Below are positions 5,806 through 5,989 of a stretch of DNA of 5,989 bases, piece by piece (the first letter of the stretch is position 1; every line of letters starts with the position of its first letter). The position numbers and the translations under genes are program-made. This stretch comes from Syntrophomonadaceae bacterium (GTDB lineage Bacteria > Bacillota > Dethiobacteria > PWVN01). The notes below the pieces were generated by a model. It searched no databases, was not told the origin of the DNA, and saw nothing but the letters and a program-made list of their open reading frames with translations. Location of the stretch: contig SLHK01000211.1 of the NCBI GenBank assembly GCA_007136165.1, positions 1 to 5,989 of the forward strand, read 5' to 3'.

Positions 5806-5885
5806 GTTTTTCACAAGTTTAAAAATATGCTTATTTTACCATGACAGGCCCCCGTATATTTTCTTTTTCCCGGGTTACACTATGA

Positions 5886-5982
5886 CCAGAGTAAGGTGTG
5901 GTTTTTACAATAGTTATCAGCTTCCTTTAAATAGGCTTAAATATGCTGTTAACTTTAATCGACCACCCTTACTCTTTTTTTT
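5886..5982 (+). ncRNA. Structured RNA-like repeat, copy 3 of 3
   Basis: The closing stem is 5888-5896 with 5967-5975 (9 bp perfect). After bulged U5897 it continues with GTGGTT (5898-5903) paired to GACCAC (5961-5966), so the register shifts but the stem survives. The inner hairpin has CAGC (5918-5921) with GCTG (5945-5948), extended below a U-U mismatch by AGTTA (5912-5916) with TAACT (5950-5954), and above by CCT with AGG. It ends in eight Ts at 5975-5982. TACACT at 5876-5881 lies at the same distance before the element as TATATT does in copy 1. Confidence 0.57.
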
Positions 5983-5989
5983 AACCACC

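Noticed and set aside
5841..5885. Small open frame starting at 5841 before copy 3
   Set aside because: No ribosome binding site upstream of the ATG, and it ends before the element.
5531..5989. CRISPR array
   Set aside because: Only three units, each about 95 nt and internally structured, with diverged sequence and spacers of 80-90 nt; no cas gene. It does not resemble a CRISPR repeat-spacer pattern.
5531..5989. Known riboswitch (cyclic-di-GMP, fluoride, cobalamin, THF and similar)
   Set aside because: None of the consensus strings I remember for these classes appears, and no gene follows each copy within the window.

Overview
The window looks like chromosomal DNA of an anaerobic, probably thermophilic, spore-forming Clostridia-type Firmicute. 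This rests on strong AGGAG-type ribosome binding sites, a methyl-H4folate:corrinoid methyltransferase typical of acetogens and relatives, a flavoprotein of the spore dipicolinate-synthase B family, and an archaeal-type cupin glucose-6-phosphate isomerase. The genus cannot be fixed from the sequence alone.

Positions 1-3546 hold three minus-strand genes read in the order type I GAPDH (3546-2509), phosphoglucomutase/phosphomannomutase family enzyme (TTG start at 2343, end 928) and cupin glucose-6-phosphate isomerase (871-65). They end at a bidirectional intrinsic terminator at 31-53. Together they link triose phosphate, fructose-6-P, glucose-6-P and glucose-1-P, a set that fits gluconeogenesis or sugar-nucleotide/glycogen supply as well as glycolysis. 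No pgk, tpi or eno is beside them.

Positions 3547-3838 are a 292-bp spacer. It holds the GAPDH leader, with paired CCCGGG palindromes, and the terminator (3731-3775) of the next minus-strand gene. That gene, at 4639-3839, encodes a 266-aa methyltetrahydrofolate:corrinoid methyltransferase with all the expected pterin-site residues but no corrinoid protein next to it. A compact divergent region (4640-4829) separates it from a plus-strand gene (4830-5420) for a diverged, orphan DpaB/SpoVFB-like flavoprotein. The divergent region carries a perfect 12-bp inverted repeat, an AT-rich possible promoter core and an unexplained perfect Shine-Dalgarno sequence.

Positions 5421-5989 contain no convincing protein gene. 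They hold the most interesting feature of the window: three tandem copies (period 174-181 bp) of a roughly 92-97-nt element. Each folds into a long closing stem, an inner hairpin with compensatory base changes, and a T-run, and is preceded by a conserved gap-free 5' flank. I read these as a triplicated family of structured small RNAs, or an RNA-like repeat, that I cannot match to any family I know.
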